A stretch of 64,000 nt of DNA from positions 186,001 through 250,000 of the forward strand of contig JAAHFX010000003.1 of assembly GCA_010672785.1 (NCBI GenBank), given 5' to 3'. The stretch's first letter is position 1. Every line of letters starts with the position of its first letter. The position numbers and the translations under genes were made by a program. The notes beneath the pieces were generated by a model that had not been told where the DNA came from, did not search any database, and saw only the letters and a program-made list of their open reading frames with translations. Source of the DNA: Sphaerospermopsis sp. SIO1G1 (GTDB taxonomy: Bacteria; Cyanobacteriota; Cyanobacteriia; Cyanobacteriales; Nostocaceae). Positions 24,818 through 34,331 of the stretch are shown piece by piece.

Positions 24818-26542
24818 ATGTTCAACAAAAACTTAATTGGTAAAACCATCCCAGGTCAAAAAAGCCAATATAAAATTACTGCAAAATTGGGTCAAGGTGG
24901 TTTTGGGGAAACCTACTTAGCGGAAGATATTCACAACCATGAAAAATGTGTAGTTAAACTTCTTAAACCAAATCAACATCAACACAACTTAAATAAACCT
25001 GATTTACAGTATCTCAAAGAATTATTTAAACGAGAAGCACAACAACTGAATAAATTAAAGCATCCCCAAATTCCTAAATTAAAAGATTATTTTATTATTA
25101 ATTATAAACTATTACCCATTATTAAACAAGACTTTTATTTAGTTGAAGAATATATCGAAGGTCACGAACTATCTCAAGAATTACCTTTTAGTAAAAAGCT
25201 GGATAATGATACAGTTTGGTATATACTCCATGATATTTTAGAGATTTTGGTATTTATCCAAACTCAAAATTTAGCTCACCGTGATGTAACACCAGCAAAT
25301 TTAATCAGAAGAACCAGTGACAACAAATTAGTATTAATTGATTTTGGGACAGTTAAAGAAATTGGTGAAAGGACACAACGTAGTCTTGTAATTGGAACTG
25401 ATCCATACATGGCAATGGAACGTAAAACTGGTCAAGTTTCTTTCAATACAGATATTTATTCTGTCGGGATGATTGGTATTCAAGGTCTCACAGGTTTTAC
25501 TCTGGAAAAATCTGATAAAGATGGCATTTATATAGACGACGATGATAAAATTATTTGGCAAGATTTTGCACCTAATGTTAGCGATGAATTAGCAAATATC
25601 ATTGATAAAATGGTACATCCAGATTGGAGAAGACATCGTTATCATGATGCAAAAGCAGCATTAGAAGCATTAGAAGAAATCAGACCAAAAACACCTGTAC
25701 AAGTAATTAATCATTCTGGTTATGTTAATGTTGAAGGTCTGGATTTTGAAACTCCAGGTAATAATATTGAAATTTTAGAAAAACCTAAGTTCTTCGTATT
25801 TTCCCAACCACAATTAATTGATTTTGTCAACACAATCTTAACTCTACAAGCTACAATAGAAATAACACCAGAACCGCAATTAAAACAAATTAAACCACAG
25901 GAAGCTGAATCACAGAATAATAACATTATTACAGAAAATCTACTTACTAATCAATTTGTCATCACTGCTGGTATCATTACATCTTTGACTTTTTTAGGAA
26001 TTGGGTTTACAGCAGTTTATCTACGCAAACCTGAACAGGAAATCATTAGAGAAGAATTAACCCAAACCTATCAACATCCAGAAGAAAATATGGAGTTCAC
26101 AATTAAATATCCTGAAAGTTTACAAGCAAAACTCGCCCAACCAGGTGACATGGAAAAAGTTAAATTTATGTTAGAACAACCACCTACACAAAATGATTGT
26201 CCAGTAGCAATAACTGTAAGTGTTGCCGACTTAGGTGAAGCTATCACCTTGAAAGAATTTAAAAAGGACGCTTTCCATGTAATTGAGCGTGATAAATTAA
26301 ATTCAGAAATTCGACATACATCGTCTCGATATACATCGTCTCGATTAAGTGATGGTGATGCTTACAAAATTACATTCACTCGTAAAGAAAATGGATGTAC
26401 TTTTAAAAAGCTAGAAAAGGGAACACTTGCATATAAAAAAGGTTATTTCATTACTTACCAAGCTCCAACAGAAGAATATAAGAAATTCTGGCCAGTGGTG
26501 GAAAAAATGATTAATTCTTTTAAAATTGTAGAGGATAATTAA
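24818..26542 (+). CDS. Serine/threonine protein kinase with extracytoplasmic domain
   Basis: 574 residues. The kinase domain spans about 15-290 with the glycine loop LGQGGFGETYLAED, a VAIK-type lysine in CVVKLLKP, the catalytic loop HRDVTPANL (the usual lysine two after the Asp is Thr, as in some cyanobacterial kinases) and DFGTVKE for the Mg-binding DFG. A single membrane helix follows (FVITAGIITSLTFLGIGFTAVYL, about 385-410), then a C-terminal sensor-like domain of about 160 residues related to PsbP-like/lipoprotein folds by its pattern FTIKYPESL. It is one base from the following Uma2 pseudogene. The signal and targets are unknown. Confidence 0.88.
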   Translation: MFNKNLIGKTIPGQKSQYKITAKLGQGGFGETYLAEDIHNHEKCVVKLLKPNQHQHNLNKPDLQYLKELFKREAQQLNKLKHPQIPKLKDYFIINYKLLPIIKQDFYLVEEYIEGHELSQELPFSKKLDNDTVWYILHDILEILVFIQTQNLAHRDVTPANLIRRTSDNKLVLIDFGTVKEIGERTQRSLVIGTDPYMAMERKTGQVSFNTDIYSVGMIGIQGLTGFTLEKSDKDGIYIDDDDKIIWQDFAPNVSDELANIIDKMVHPDWRRHRYHDAKAALEALEEIRPKTPVQVINHSGYVNVEGLDFETPGNNIEILEKPKFFVFSQPQLIDFVNTILTLQATIEITPEPQLKQIKPQEAESQNNNIITENLLTNQFVITAGIITSLTFLGIGFTAVYLRKPEQEIIREELTQTYQHPEENMEFTIKYPESLQAKLAQPGDMEKVKFMLEQPPTQNDCPVAITVSVADLGEAITLKEFKKDAFHVIERDKLNSEIRHTSSRYTSSRLSDGDAYKITFTRKENGCTFKKLEKGTLAYKKGYFITYQAPTEEYKKFWPVVEKMINSFKIVEDN

Positions 26543-26543
26543 T

Positions 26544-27121
26544 ATGACAGCACTAACATTAAACCTCAATCCGATTATCAAATTAACTAGAGCAGAATTT
26601 TATCATCTCTGTGCGGAAAACCCCGATTTAAAATTAGAACGTAACGCCCAGGGAGAATTAATAATTATGCCACCAACCGGAGGAGAAACTGGCAGAAGTA
26701 ATGTTAACTTAATCTTTCAATTAGCAGCATGGAATGAAGTCACAGAATTAGGAGAAGTATTTGATTCTTCCACTGGTTTTACTTTACCAAATGGTGCTGA
26801 CCGGTCTCCTGATGTTTCTTGGGTAGAAAAATCTCGTTGGTGTGGTTTGAGTGCAGAACAAAAAGAAAAATTTATTCCCTTTGTCCTGACTTTGCAATTG
26901 AAATTATGTCACCTTCAGACAGTTTAAAAAAAGTTCAGGAAAAAATGCGAGAATATATAGTTAATGGTTGTCGTTTAGGTTGGTTAATCAATCGGAAAAA
27001 ACAAGAGGTGGAAATTTATCGTCCTGGAAAGGAAGTGGAGGTTTTAAAGTTACCAAAAACTTTATCGGGGGAAGATGTGTTACCGGGTTTTGTGTTGAAT
27101 TTAGAAAAGATGTGGGGATAA
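26544..27121 (+). pseudogene. Uma2 family gene with a frameshift
   Basis: The first frame reads as a normal Uma2 protein (ERNAQGELIIMPPTGGETG, DSSTGFTLPNGADRSPDVSW) up to KEKFIPF at about 26884. The expected continuation CPDFAIEIMSPSDSLKK is in the next frame and runs to the natural end LPGFVLNLEKMWG at 27121. A single indel near 26885 separates them. Compare the intact relative at 34332-34937, which has FAPICPDFVLELRS at this point. Recent inactivation or a sequencing error are the two options. Confidence 0.88.
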
Positions 27122-27123
27122 TA

Positions 27124-27154
27124 GTAGGGTGTGTTAGTGATAACGTAACGCACC
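27124..27154. repeat. REP-like palindrome, copy 5
   Basis: GTAGGGTGTGTTAGTGATAACGTAACGCACC begins two bases after the stop of the Uma2 pseudogene. Same family as the RAYT-linked copies. Confidence 0.85.
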
Positions 27155-27260
27155 ATTTTTTAGAGGTTAGATTTTGACTTTTGATATCATCTCCGCTTAA
27201 ATTTATGATTTTGTTTCACGCAGAGGCGCAGAGTCGCAGAGAGGGGTAAAATTTACATTA

Positions 27261-27416
27261 CACCTCTCCGAAAATTAAATGTGCGTGACGTAGAACCCTT
27301 GTAGAGACGTTACACCTCTCCGAAAATTAAATGTGCGTGACGTAGAACCCTTGTAGAGACGTTGCACCTCTCCGAAAATTAAATGTGCGTGACGTAGAAC
27401 CCTTGTAGAGACGTTG
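27261..27416. repeat. Three tandem 52-bp repeats
   Basis: Units begin at 27261, 27313 and 27365 (CACCTCTCCGAAAATTAAAT...). They are almost identical, differing only at one base (GTTA versus GTTG) at the unit boundary. Each unit ends in GTAGAGACGTT, the left arm of the palindrome at 27405-27432. They appear to be tandem amplification of the left half of a MITE-like element whose complete form lies at 30722-30808. There are no spacers of constant unique sequence, so this is not a CRISPR. Confidence 0.92.
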
Positions 27417-27432
27417 CATGCAACGTCTCTAC
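27405..27432. repeat. Perfect 28-bp palindrome
   Basis: GTAGAGACGTTGCATGCAACGTCTCTAC is a self-complementary hairpin without a loop. A near-identical palindrome, with TAT at the centre, lies at 30739-30766. It is followed by TTCCGGAGATGTCTA, the right terminal repeat of the same element family. Confidence 0.93.
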
Positions 27433-27518
27433 ATTCTTTTCCGGAGATGTCTATTACATATTGCTTTAAAACATTATCCTGTACATCCTCAAATCCTGGA
27501 AATCCTGTTTCAGACAAC

Positions 27519-29039
27519 CTACTCCCGCAACCCCCAGATTTTGATAGTCTTGTCCGAACTACCACTAGCGAGAAACCTGCCATCTGGACTCCATCCTACT
27601 GACAAAACCGTATTAGAATGACCATTTAAAGTCCGCACCAACCTTCCACTTCCCACCTCCCAGATTTTGATAGTCTTGTCCGAACTACCACTAGCGAGAA
27701 ACCTGCCATCTGGACTCCATCCTACTGACAAAACCGTATTAGAATGACCATTTAAAGTCCGCACCAACCTTCCACTTCCCACCTCCCAGATTTTGATAGT
27801 GTTGTCCCCACTACCACTAGCGACAAACCTGCCATCTGGACTCCATCCTACTGACCTAACCCAGTCAGAATGACCTTTTAAAGTCCGCACCAACCTTCCA
27901 CTTCCCACTTCCCAGATTTTGATAGTCTTGTCCCTACTACCACTAGCGACAAACCTGCCATCTGGACTCCATCCTACTGACCAAACCCAGTCAGAATGAC
28001 CTTTTAAAGTCCGCACCAACCTTCCACTTCCCACCTCCCAGATTTTGATAGTCTTGTCATCACTACCACTAGCGACAAACCTGCCATCTGGACTCCATCC
28101 TACTGAGTTAACATCATTAGAATGACCATTTAAAGTCCGCACCAACCTTCCACTTCCCACTTCCCAGATTTTGATAGTCTTGTCCCAACTACCACTAGCG
28201 ACAAACCTGCCATCTGGACTCCATCCTACTGAGTTAACCAAGTTAGAATGACCATTTAAAGTCTTAGCTAAGGCAAAATTAGCAGGTGATATATTTCTAG
28301 GAAGTGGTGTATTTCTTGGTCTTGTTCTAGGACGTGGTGTATTTCTGACTGGGGGAGCAAAACCAACATTTGCATATCTTTGATATTCATGAATAGGAAT
28401 AGCACCAAAAGATTCAATCCCATTTCCATCCCTAGTTGCACGACCAATAATTCCTACTAAACGACCATCTTGATTGAGAATTGGACCACCACTCATTCCA
28501 GAGAGAATTTTATTACTAATAATTAAACCATAACCTTCTCTATATCTGCTGAGAATAGAGTCAACTTTCCCACTGATAAACCGATAGTTTGCAGATGAAG
28601 CAAGTTGGTCTGGTGCTGGAAAACCCGCAGAATAAAGTGGAGTTGTTTCTGTTAATTGTTGGGAGTTACCGATTTTTGCAACTTGATAATTTCTACTACT
28701 GGTAAATTCAACTATGGCTAAATCTAATGTTCCTAATTGTCGTTTTTGAATAATAGAATGTCTTTGTTGATCGTTAGTATATAAAATATAATTTTTAGGC
28801 AATTGGACAACGTGCCAATTTGTGAGAACAGTGTATCTGTTACCTTGTTTTTTAATAATTACCCCAGAACCATATATTTTCTGATCATTTGTAGTATTTT
28901 CTTGAATACTAACCGTGATTTGTTTAGCAATATTATTAATTTCTGATGGTTGTAAAGCTGTTGCAAATGGTGTTTGCATTACAAACATAACAGAAGTAAT
29001 AACAGGAGTAGTGAATTGGTAGATAGCACGAGAGATCAT
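27519..29039 (-). CDS. Trypsin-like peptidase with six WD40 repeats
   Basis: 506 residues. There is a weak N-terminal signal/membrane segment. The serine-protease domain spans about 30-215 with His in TNWHVV, Asp in LDLAIVEF and Ser in KILSGMSGGPIL. A Pro/Arg-rich linker follows (RNTPRPRTRPRNTPLP). Six WD40 units of 42 residues then run from about 250 to the end, each SVGWSPDGRF...SGS-DKTIKIWEVGSGRLVRTL. The units are nearly identical and the last two DNA units are the same, showing recent amplification. Seven blades are usual for a closed propeller, so six plus the terminal strand is unusual. It lies downstream of another trypsin-like gene and a COP23 gene on the same strand. Confidence 0.9.
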   Translation of the reverse strand: MISRAIYQFTTPVITSVMFVMQTPFATALQPSEINNIAKQITVSIQENTTNDQKIYGSGVIIKKQGNRYTVLTNWHVVQLPKNYILYTNDQQRHSIIQKRQLGTLDLAIVEFTSSRNYQVAKIGNSQQLTETTPLYSAGFPAPDQLASSANYRFISGKVDSILSRYREGYGLIISNKILSGMSGGPILNQDGRLVGIIGRATRDGNGIESFGAIPIHEYQRYANVGFAPPVRNTPRPRTRPRNTPLPRNISPANFALAKTLNGHSNLVNSVGWSPDGRFVASGSWDKTIKIWEVGSGRLVRTLNGHSNDVNSVGWSPDGRFVASGSDDKTIKIWEVGSGRLVRTLKGHSDWVWSVGWSPDGRFVASGSRDKTIKIWEVGSGRLVRTLKGHSDWVRSVGWSPDGRFVASGSGDNTIKIWEVGSGRLVRTLNGHSNTVLSVGWSPDGRFLASGSSDKTIKIWEVGSGRLVRTLNGHSNTVLSVGWSPDGRFLASGSSDKTIKIWGLRE

Positions 29040-29167
29040 AATTTTAATGATGTGAACATTCAGGTATTTAGATTGCTTCCTGTTATCGCAATGACAATAT
29101 TTTTGAGATTGCTTCCTTTCATGAGTAATGACAGTATTTTAAGTATATTGTTCCTAACTCCTAATTT

Positions 29168-29992
29168 TTAATCATCTTCCTCTGTGTTCTCTGTGTCTCT
29201 GTGGTTCGATATAAGTATTAAAGTTTCTATTGGTATACCCCAACTAGAACGGGTAATTTTCTCCTGTAAAGGTGCTTCAGGTTTTGAACCATCAAAATAA
29301 AAATCCGGTGCTTCCCAGAGGGGGTTTTTGTGTAGTCCATTAATACCCACCACTTCCCCTTGTACATTCAACACCGCACCCCCACTCATTCCTTTTTGAA
29401 TATCGTTAGTATAACCAATTTGATAACCTCCTTCTAATGGTTTAGCTAATACTAAGGATAGTCTACCGTGACTAAAAATCATTTCCCCTTTTTCCCCAAC
29501 GAAACCACCGACAAAAATCTCATCTTCAATATTTAATTGTGCAGATTTGCCAAACTTGGCGATTTGATAGGTTTGATTAGTGGTAAATTGTAATATACCC
29601 AAATCGTAATTTTCTAATTTATCATTTTCAATTCTGGTAGCATTATAAATCACACCATCAGGGGTTTGAATTTGATAAGGTGTATCCACAAAATCTATGA
29701 CATGATTATTAGTAATAACGGTGTAAATATAGTTTATTTGCTGATTTTGGGTTGGATTATTTTGGGTTTGATTTGCTTGTTTTTGAATTATAATTCCCGT
29801 CCCTAAAAAACCCTCAGAGAGAACTTTTACAGTAATTGTTTGAGCGATTTTTTTAACTTGAAAATGATGATTTTTAGTAGTTACGGGTAACGACACTGGC
29901 GCTATTGCGGGGAGAGAAATAGTTATTCCTCCTAAACAAGTTAAAAGTACCAGTGTGGAATGTAATGTTGAACGGACAATTTTGTGGATCAT
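29168..29992 (-). CDS. Secreted trypsin-like serine protease
   Basis: About 274 residues. The start MIHKIVRSTLHSTLVLLTCL gives a signal peptide ending near SLPAIA. Protease motifs: His in VITNNHVIDF, Asp in YDLGILQF and Ser in QKGMSGGAVLN. Related to the protease domain of the next downstream gene. An in-frame reading back to 30064 would cover the REP-like palindrome 30022-30055 and overlap the COP23 stop, so I prefer 29992. Substrate unknown. Periplasmic location predicted. Confidence 0.85.
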   Translation of the reverse strand: MIHKIVRSTLHSTLVLLTCLGGITISLPAIAPVSLPVTTKNHHFQVKKIAQTITVKVLSEGFLGTGIIIQKQANQTQNNPTQNQQINYIYTVITNNHVIDFVDTPYQIQTPDGVIYNATRIENDKLENYDLGILQFTTNQTYQIAKFGKSAQLNIEDEIFVGGFVGEKGEMIFSHGRLSLVLAKPLEGGYQIGYTNDIQKGMSGGAVLNVQGEVVGINGLHKNPLWEAPDFYFDGSKPEAPLQEKITRSSWGIPIETLILISNHRDTENTEEDD

Positions 29993-30021
29993 TGAGAAGT
30001 AAAACTCAAATTTTGAATATT

Positions 30022-30055
30022 GGTGCGTTACGAACTTCGTTCTAACACACCCTAC
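30022..30055. repeat. REP-like palindrome, copy 6
   Basis: GGTGCGTTACGAAC-TTCG-TTCTAACACACCCTAC in the gap between COP23 and the trypsin-like gene. Its insertion may have created the artificial upstream extension of the protease frame. Confidence 0.82.
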
Positions 30056-30060
30056 AATTC

Positions 30061-30594
30061 TCAATTCTTTGCATCTGGTTGATCAATAATTTTATTCATG
30101 TTCACATACATATCACCTTCTACAAAAAATACCGCACTACTACTACGTAAATTGATGGTTTTTGCTTTGTAAGCACCACGACGGAAATAATTTATCTGTT
30201 GTGAAACTCTCACCGGATCTCTACCTGGTTGTAAAGTAATTACGACATCTTTGGTTGAACATTTTCCCCGTGTTTTGTTAGCGATACAAATTACAGGATA
30301 ACCGTTAACATTTCTCCTGGAAGTGAGATATAACATTCTGTTGTCATAGTAGCTTTGTAATCTGCGAGTGATAATTTGACAACGTTGTTGTTTAGAAGTG
30401 TTAAAATAGTTACTCTTCCAGTTAAGCATATTTTGCCAACCGCGATTCGTGCGAATTTTCGTAACCGGATATTTCCCGCTGGTATCGCAGTAAAATTTCT
30501 GCTGTCTGGCCTGACTTGGTTCATTAACAGCTAATGTTAAGATCGGTACAGCAGCAAGTCCTAAAAGTAGTTGTGATAGTGATTTGATGTTCAT
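30061..30594 (-). CDS. COP23-domain secreted protein
   Basis: About 177 residues. MNIKSLSQLLLGLAAVPILT begins a signal peptide ending near PSQARQ. The mature part reads FYCDTSGKYPVT, WKSNYFNTSKQQRCQIITRRLQSYYDN, YPVICIANKTRGKC and VVITLQPGRDP, the four-cysteine pattern of the COP23 (circadian oscillating polypeptide) family known from cyanobacteria. Biochemical function is unknown; the founding member is peripheral to membranes and shows circadian abundance. A GTG at 30609 could add five residues. The order COP23-protease-protease/WD40 on one strand suggests a functional group. Confidence 0.85.
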   Translation of the reverse strand: MNIKSLSQLLLGLAAVPILTLAVNEPSQARQQKFYCDTSGKYPVTKIRTNRGWQNMLNWKSNYFNTSKQQRCQIITRRLQSYYDNRMLYLTSRRNVNGYPVICIANKTRGKCSTKDVVITLQPGRDPVRVSQQINYFRRGAYKAKTINLRSSSAVFFVEGDMYVNMNKIIDQPDAKN

Positions 30595-30709
30595 GGTTTT
30601 TTTACACACCCTTTAAGGTAAAAATATAGAATTGAGCGAGGATACATTGAGTAATAACTATATCCTAAAAACCCTAGTTATCAGTAAAAATTTCTCTCCA
30701 AAAAAATAA

Positions 30710-30821
30710 GGGGTTAGCCACTAGACATCTCCGAAAAAGTAGAGACGTTGTATGCAACGTCTCTACAAGGGTTTCAAATCACGCAAAGTTAATTTCCGGA
30801 GATGTCTACTGCTAAACCCCC
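30710..30821. repeat. Nested inverted-repeat (MITE-like) element
   Basis: TAGACATCTCCG(A)AAA at 30722-30737 and its complement TTCCGGAGATGTCTA at 30794-30808 bound an 87-bp element containing the 28-bp palindrome 30739-30766. Outside these lie a second pair, GGGGTTAGC (30710-30718) and GCTAAACCCC (about 30811-30820). The outer arms with flanking A/T runs look like an intrinsic terminator split by the insertion (inference). It lies between COP23 and ftsH. Confidence 0.85.
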
Positions 30822-30843
30822 AAAAAAATAAAAACTTCAACCC

Positions 30844-32745
30844 TTAACTAAAAACTGCTAATTGTTGTTCCGGTAATTGAGTATATTCAGAAACAATTTT
30901 ACGGAACTGTTCACCTTCTACTGTTTCCTGTTCAATTAACAACTCCACTAACCTATCTACGGTGTAGCGATTTTCTTTAATAATCTGGCGAGCTTCTAAA
31001 TAAGAACTCAAGGCAATTTCTCTCACCTTATAGTCAATTTTTATCGCCATTTCTTCTGAATATTCAGACTTATTGTTCATCCAGTCTCTACCCAGATAAG
31101 CATCATTATTTTCCTCTAACGCCACCAAACCTAAATCTGACATTCCATACATAGTCACCATTTTTCTGGCTAGGTTTGTCACCGCTTTCAAGTCTGAACT
31201 TGCTCCTCCTGTAGCTTCTGATTCTCCAAAAACTTCCACTTCTGCCGCTTTACCACCCAATGTCATTGTGATTTGATCTTTGATCCAAGCACGGGTATAC
31301 AGTCCGCTATCAACCATGTCTTCATTGTAAATTTGCTGGGAAAAACCGCCAATACCACCAGAACGAGGAATGATAGTAACTTTGTTTAAAGGATCAGAAT
31401 GGGGTAGCAAAGTAGCTAACAGGGCATGGCCAACTTCATGATAAGCGATGAGGCGTTTCTTTTTGGTGTCCATTAAAGGGTTGAGAGTCATACCAATAGT
31501 CAACCGATCAATAGCATCTTCTATTTCCAGTTGTGTGATTGCTTCTTTCCGACGACGCGCAGTGAGGATAGCAGCTTCATTGAGTAAGTTGGCTAAATCT
31601 GCACCCGTAAAACCAGGAGTACGTCGGGCGACAACTTCTAAAGAAACACTAGGATCAATTGTCTTATTCTGTGCGTGGACTTGAAGAATAGATAAGCGCC
31701 CTTTACGATCAGGGACATCTACAATTACTTGTCTATCAAAACGACCTGGTCTTAATAAAGCTGAATCTAAAACATCAGGGCGGTTGGTAGCGGCAATGAT
31801 AATAATTCCAGTATTACCTTCAAAGCCATCCATTTCTGTTAATAGTTGGTTTAAAGTCTGCTCTCTTTCGTCGTTACCTCCGCCAATACCTACTCCCCTT
31901 TGTCTACCTACTGCATCTATTTCATCAATGAAGATCAAACAAGGAGCGTTATCTTTGGCTTTTTTAAATAAGTCACGAACACGGGAAGCACCCACACCCA
32001 CAAACATTTCCACAAATTCCGAGCCGGAAATACTAAAGAATGGTACGCCTGCTTCCCCAGAAATTGCCTTCGCTAGTAGGGTTTTACCCGTTCCCGGAGA
32101 TCCTACCAACAATACACCTTTGGGAATTTTTGCTCCCACTGCTGTGAATTTTTCTGGTTGTTTGAGGAAGGTGACTACTTCCTGTAGTTCTTCTTTTGCT
32201 TCTTCAATACCCGCAACATCATCAAATTTCACCCCAGTTTTTGCTTCCATCTGAAACCGAGCGCGAGATTTGCCAAAATTCATGGCTTGGTTGGAAGCAT
32301 TAGCCGAACGACGCAGCAATAGCAACATAAAGGCAACCAGTGGTAATATCCACAGTAGGTTGAGTAAAATACCCATTGCTACTTTACTGTCAGCAGAGGA
32401 CACTTGACCAAATTCTACATTTTGTTGTTTGAGTTTGTTGATTAACTCAGAGTTTTGATCTAATAGTTTGACTGCTATGGGTTTTTCCTCTGGCTTTTGA
32501 CTAACTAAATATACCTTGGCTATTTGTTCAGTATCATCAATTTCTACTTTTCTGACTTGCCCTTGCTCTGTTTTTTGCAATAATTCTCCATAGGACAAAG
32601 TGTTCGCCTCTGTTTTTTGGGCTAAAACCGGGCTACTTACCATAATTCCTGGCAACATGATCATACTAGCTGCCAATGCCCCCAGCCAAGAAACTCGTTT
32701 GTGGCAGTGCTTTTGTTTCAATGCTTTTTTAGCCAAATTTGTCAT
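30844..32745 (-). CDS. ftsH: ATP-dependent zinc metalloprotease FtsH
   Basis: A 633-residue membrane AAA+ protease that extracts and degrades damaged membrane proteins, in cyanobacteria notably photosystem II D1. The N-terminal region has a first membrane segment ([20 protein letters not shown]), a lumenal domain, then a second helix ([20 protein letters not shown]). The AAA module has Walker A GSPGTGKT, Walker [13 protein letters not shown] and the second region of homology ([20 protein letters not shown]). The metalloprotease motif is [10 protein letters not shown]. Length and order are normal. Several FtsH paralogues exist in cyanobacteria and I do not assign the number. It is followed upstream by a 330-bp spacer. 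Confidence 0.97.
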   Translation of the reverse strand: MTNLAKKALKQKHCHKRVSWLGALAASMIMLPGIMVSSPVLAQKTEANTLSYGELLQKTEQGQVRKVEIDDTEQIAKVYLVSQKPEEKPIAVKLLDQNSELINKLKQQNVEFGQVSSADSKVAMGILLNLLWILPLVAFMLLLLRRSANASNQAMNFGKSRARFQMEAKTGVKFDDVAGIEEAKEELQEVVTFLKQPEKFTAVGAKIPKGVLLVGSPGTGKTLLAKAISGEAGVPFFSISGSEFVEMFVGVGASRVRDLFKKAKDNAPCLIFIDEIDAVGRQRGVGIGGGNDEREQTLNQLLTEMDGFEGNTGIIIIAATNRPDVLDSALLRPGRFDRQVIVDVPDRKGRLSILQVHAQNKTIDPSVSLEVVARRTPGFTGADLANLLNEAAILTARRRKEAITQLEIEDAIDRLTIGMTLNPLMDTKKKRLIAYHEVGHALLATLLPHSDPLNKVTIIPRSGGIGGFSQQIYNEDMVDSGLYTRAWIKDQITMTLGGKAAEVEVFGESEATGGASSDLKAVTNLARKMVTMYGMSDLGLVALEENNDAYLGRDWMNNKSEYSEEMAIKIDYKVREIALSSYLEARQIIKENRYTVDRLVELLIEQETVEGEQFRKIVSEYTQLPEQQLAVFS

Positions 32746-33075
32746 AATATTTACCCTTTTGATTTTGGCATAAGTTCAATTTTTCCTTTATGCCTATTTT
32801 TCTAGCAGAAATAGCAATAACTGGATGTTATGGGACTTCAAGTCATTAGCTGTCAGCAGTTGTAAGGAAGATCAATAATTCCTCTGACTTGATTTGTTCC
32901 CTCATTACTTTTATAACTAACAACTTGAGTTGAACATCATTATCTCCCTATCATCTGTTGTGTTGTTTGATTTTTTATGTTCTGCTTGATGAAATTTGAC
33001 ATCATACAAAACTTAACGTTATTATACCCATAGTCATAACGACTTCGTTTTTATAATTTACTTTTTGGGTGGAGT
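32746..33075. other. Spacer between ftsH and the FMN reductase
   Basis: Divergent promoters are expected. Contains no gene or recognisable repeat. No specific site could be assigned. Confidence 0.5.
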
Positions 33076-33621
33076 ATGGTAAGAATTGTGGGTATTGGCG
33101 GTAGTTTAAGACCAGGATCTTATACTCAACTAGCATTAAAAATAGCAGCACAAAGAGTAGAGGCCCTGGGTGCAGAAGTAGAAATTCTGGATGTGCGAGA
33201 AATGCAACTACCTTTTTGCACAGGTGCGAAAGAGTATCCAGAATACCCTGATGTACAGAAGCTGCGTGATACCGTAGCTAACACTGATGGTTTAATTTTA
33301 GCGACCCCAGAATATCATGGTGGTGTGAGTGGTGTAATTAAAAATACCCTAGATTTAATGAGTTTTGATCATCTGGGTGGAAAAGTAGCAGGATTGATTA
33401 ATATTTTAGGTGGTCAATCTAATAGTAACGCTCTCAATCACTTACGACTAAGCATGAGATGGGTACATGGTTGGGTGATTCCCGAACAAATATCTATTGG
33501 TAAAGCGTACAGTGCTTTCACTCCTGAAGGAAAATTAGTAGATGAGAAATTATCACAACGGTTTGATCAGTTTGCTCAAAGTTTGGTAGATAATACCCGG
33601 AAATTACGGGGAGTAAATTAA
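33076..33621 (+). CDS. NADPH-dependent FMN reductase (flavodoxin-fold)
   Basis: 181 residues. GIGGSLRPGSYTQLALKIAA is the FMN phosphate-binding loop at the N-terminus. TPEYHGGVSGVIKNTLDLM around residue 78-95 is the characteristic SsuE/azoreductase-type motif. HGWVIPEQISIGKAYSAF is near the C-terminus. It likely reduces flavins, quinones or azo compounds with NAD(P)H. The GGAG before the ATG (about 7 nt) supports the start. No operon partner: a Uma2 pseudogene follows 60 bp later. Confidence 0.88.
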   Translation: MVRIVGIGGSLRPGSYTQLALKIAAQRVEALGAEVEILDVREMQLPFCTGAKEYPEYPDVQKLRDTVANTDGLILATPEYHGGVSGVIKNTLDLMSFDHLGGKVAGLINILGGQSNSNALNHLRLSMRWVHGWVIPEQISIGKAYSAFTPEGKLVDEKLSQRFDQFAQSLVDNTRKLRGVN

Positions 33622-33682
33622 ATAAATTAGGGGAGGGTATAACAGGTTATTCTCCCTCATCAATAAATAAGGAAACCTGCAA

Positions 33683-33896
33683 ATGCTACAAACACCTGCT
33701 CAAATTATCACTATGTAAGAATTTATACAACTGCCAGAAACCGAACCTGCAAATGAATATATTGATGGCAGCATCTTCAGAACTGCGTTGTACTTTCGGT
33801 GGATGTTCAATTGTACCTGATATTTCTGTCTTCTGTTGGGATAAAATTCCCCGTCAGGAAAATGGTAGAGTTGCCAATGTTTTTGCGATCGCCTAC
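33683..33896 (+). pseudogene. Decayed Uma2 family gene
   Basis: Starts MLQTPAQIITM, then an in-frame TAA stop replaces the expected EEF codons (33716 area). It continues EFIQLPETEPANEYIDGSI, then jumps frame to SELRCTFGGCSIVPDISVFCWDKIPRQENGRVANVF. The central part of the domain (about 35 residues) is missing. Both pieces are unmistakable Uma2 motifs. Nonfunctional. Confidence 0.85.
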
Positions 33897-34000
33897 ACAG
33901 CACTCATAAATCTTACTGTAGGTCTATCTGCACTGGTTGGTAAGCGGAAACAACTCATTGGTAATGTGACAACTGCTACGGTATTTCCTGTCATATCGAA

Positions 34001-34132
34001 TTGAATATCGCTATTTCTAACTCTTAGCTTAAAAACATCATATCCAATTCCAGGTATTTTATCTCCAGGCAAATTACCCCTTTCCAGTTGTTCTATTACA
34101 GGCTGTATGTCATTACGAATACTTGAATATAA
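34001..34132 (-). pseudogene. Fragment of a RelE-family toxin gene
   Basis: One frame reads YSSIRNDIQPVIEQLERG followed by LPGDKIPGIGYDVFKLRVRN and SDIQ, the conserved middle of a common cyanobacterial RelE-type toxin. It is preceded by a stop codon and followed by unrelated sequence, so both ends are missing. A 68-codon ORF on the same strand (34096-34302, MGSNSNSLVRDFEIS...) overlaps it in another frame and I cannot assign it. Confidence 0.65.
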
Positions 34133-34331
34133 TTAGAAGATTCAACTGTAAAAAGTGAGAGATATGGCAAAAGTTCAAAAATTAGAACACCTGATGATTT
34201 TGTTTGTATAAAATTCAACATGAATTCAAGATAAAAATTAGCTTCATTTTTGATCAAGCTAATTTCAAAATCACGTACTAACGAATTAGAATTACTGCCC
34301 ATAAATTTTAGCTTCTCTAGTATTTATATAC

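Noticed and set aside
26819..27121. Independent 100-residue gene
   Set aside because: It is the second half of the frameshifted Uma2 gene starting at 26544.
27261..27416. CRISPR array
   Set aside because: The 52-bp units are directly tandem with no unique spacers, and no cas gene is present. The heptamer arrays are also not CRISPRs.
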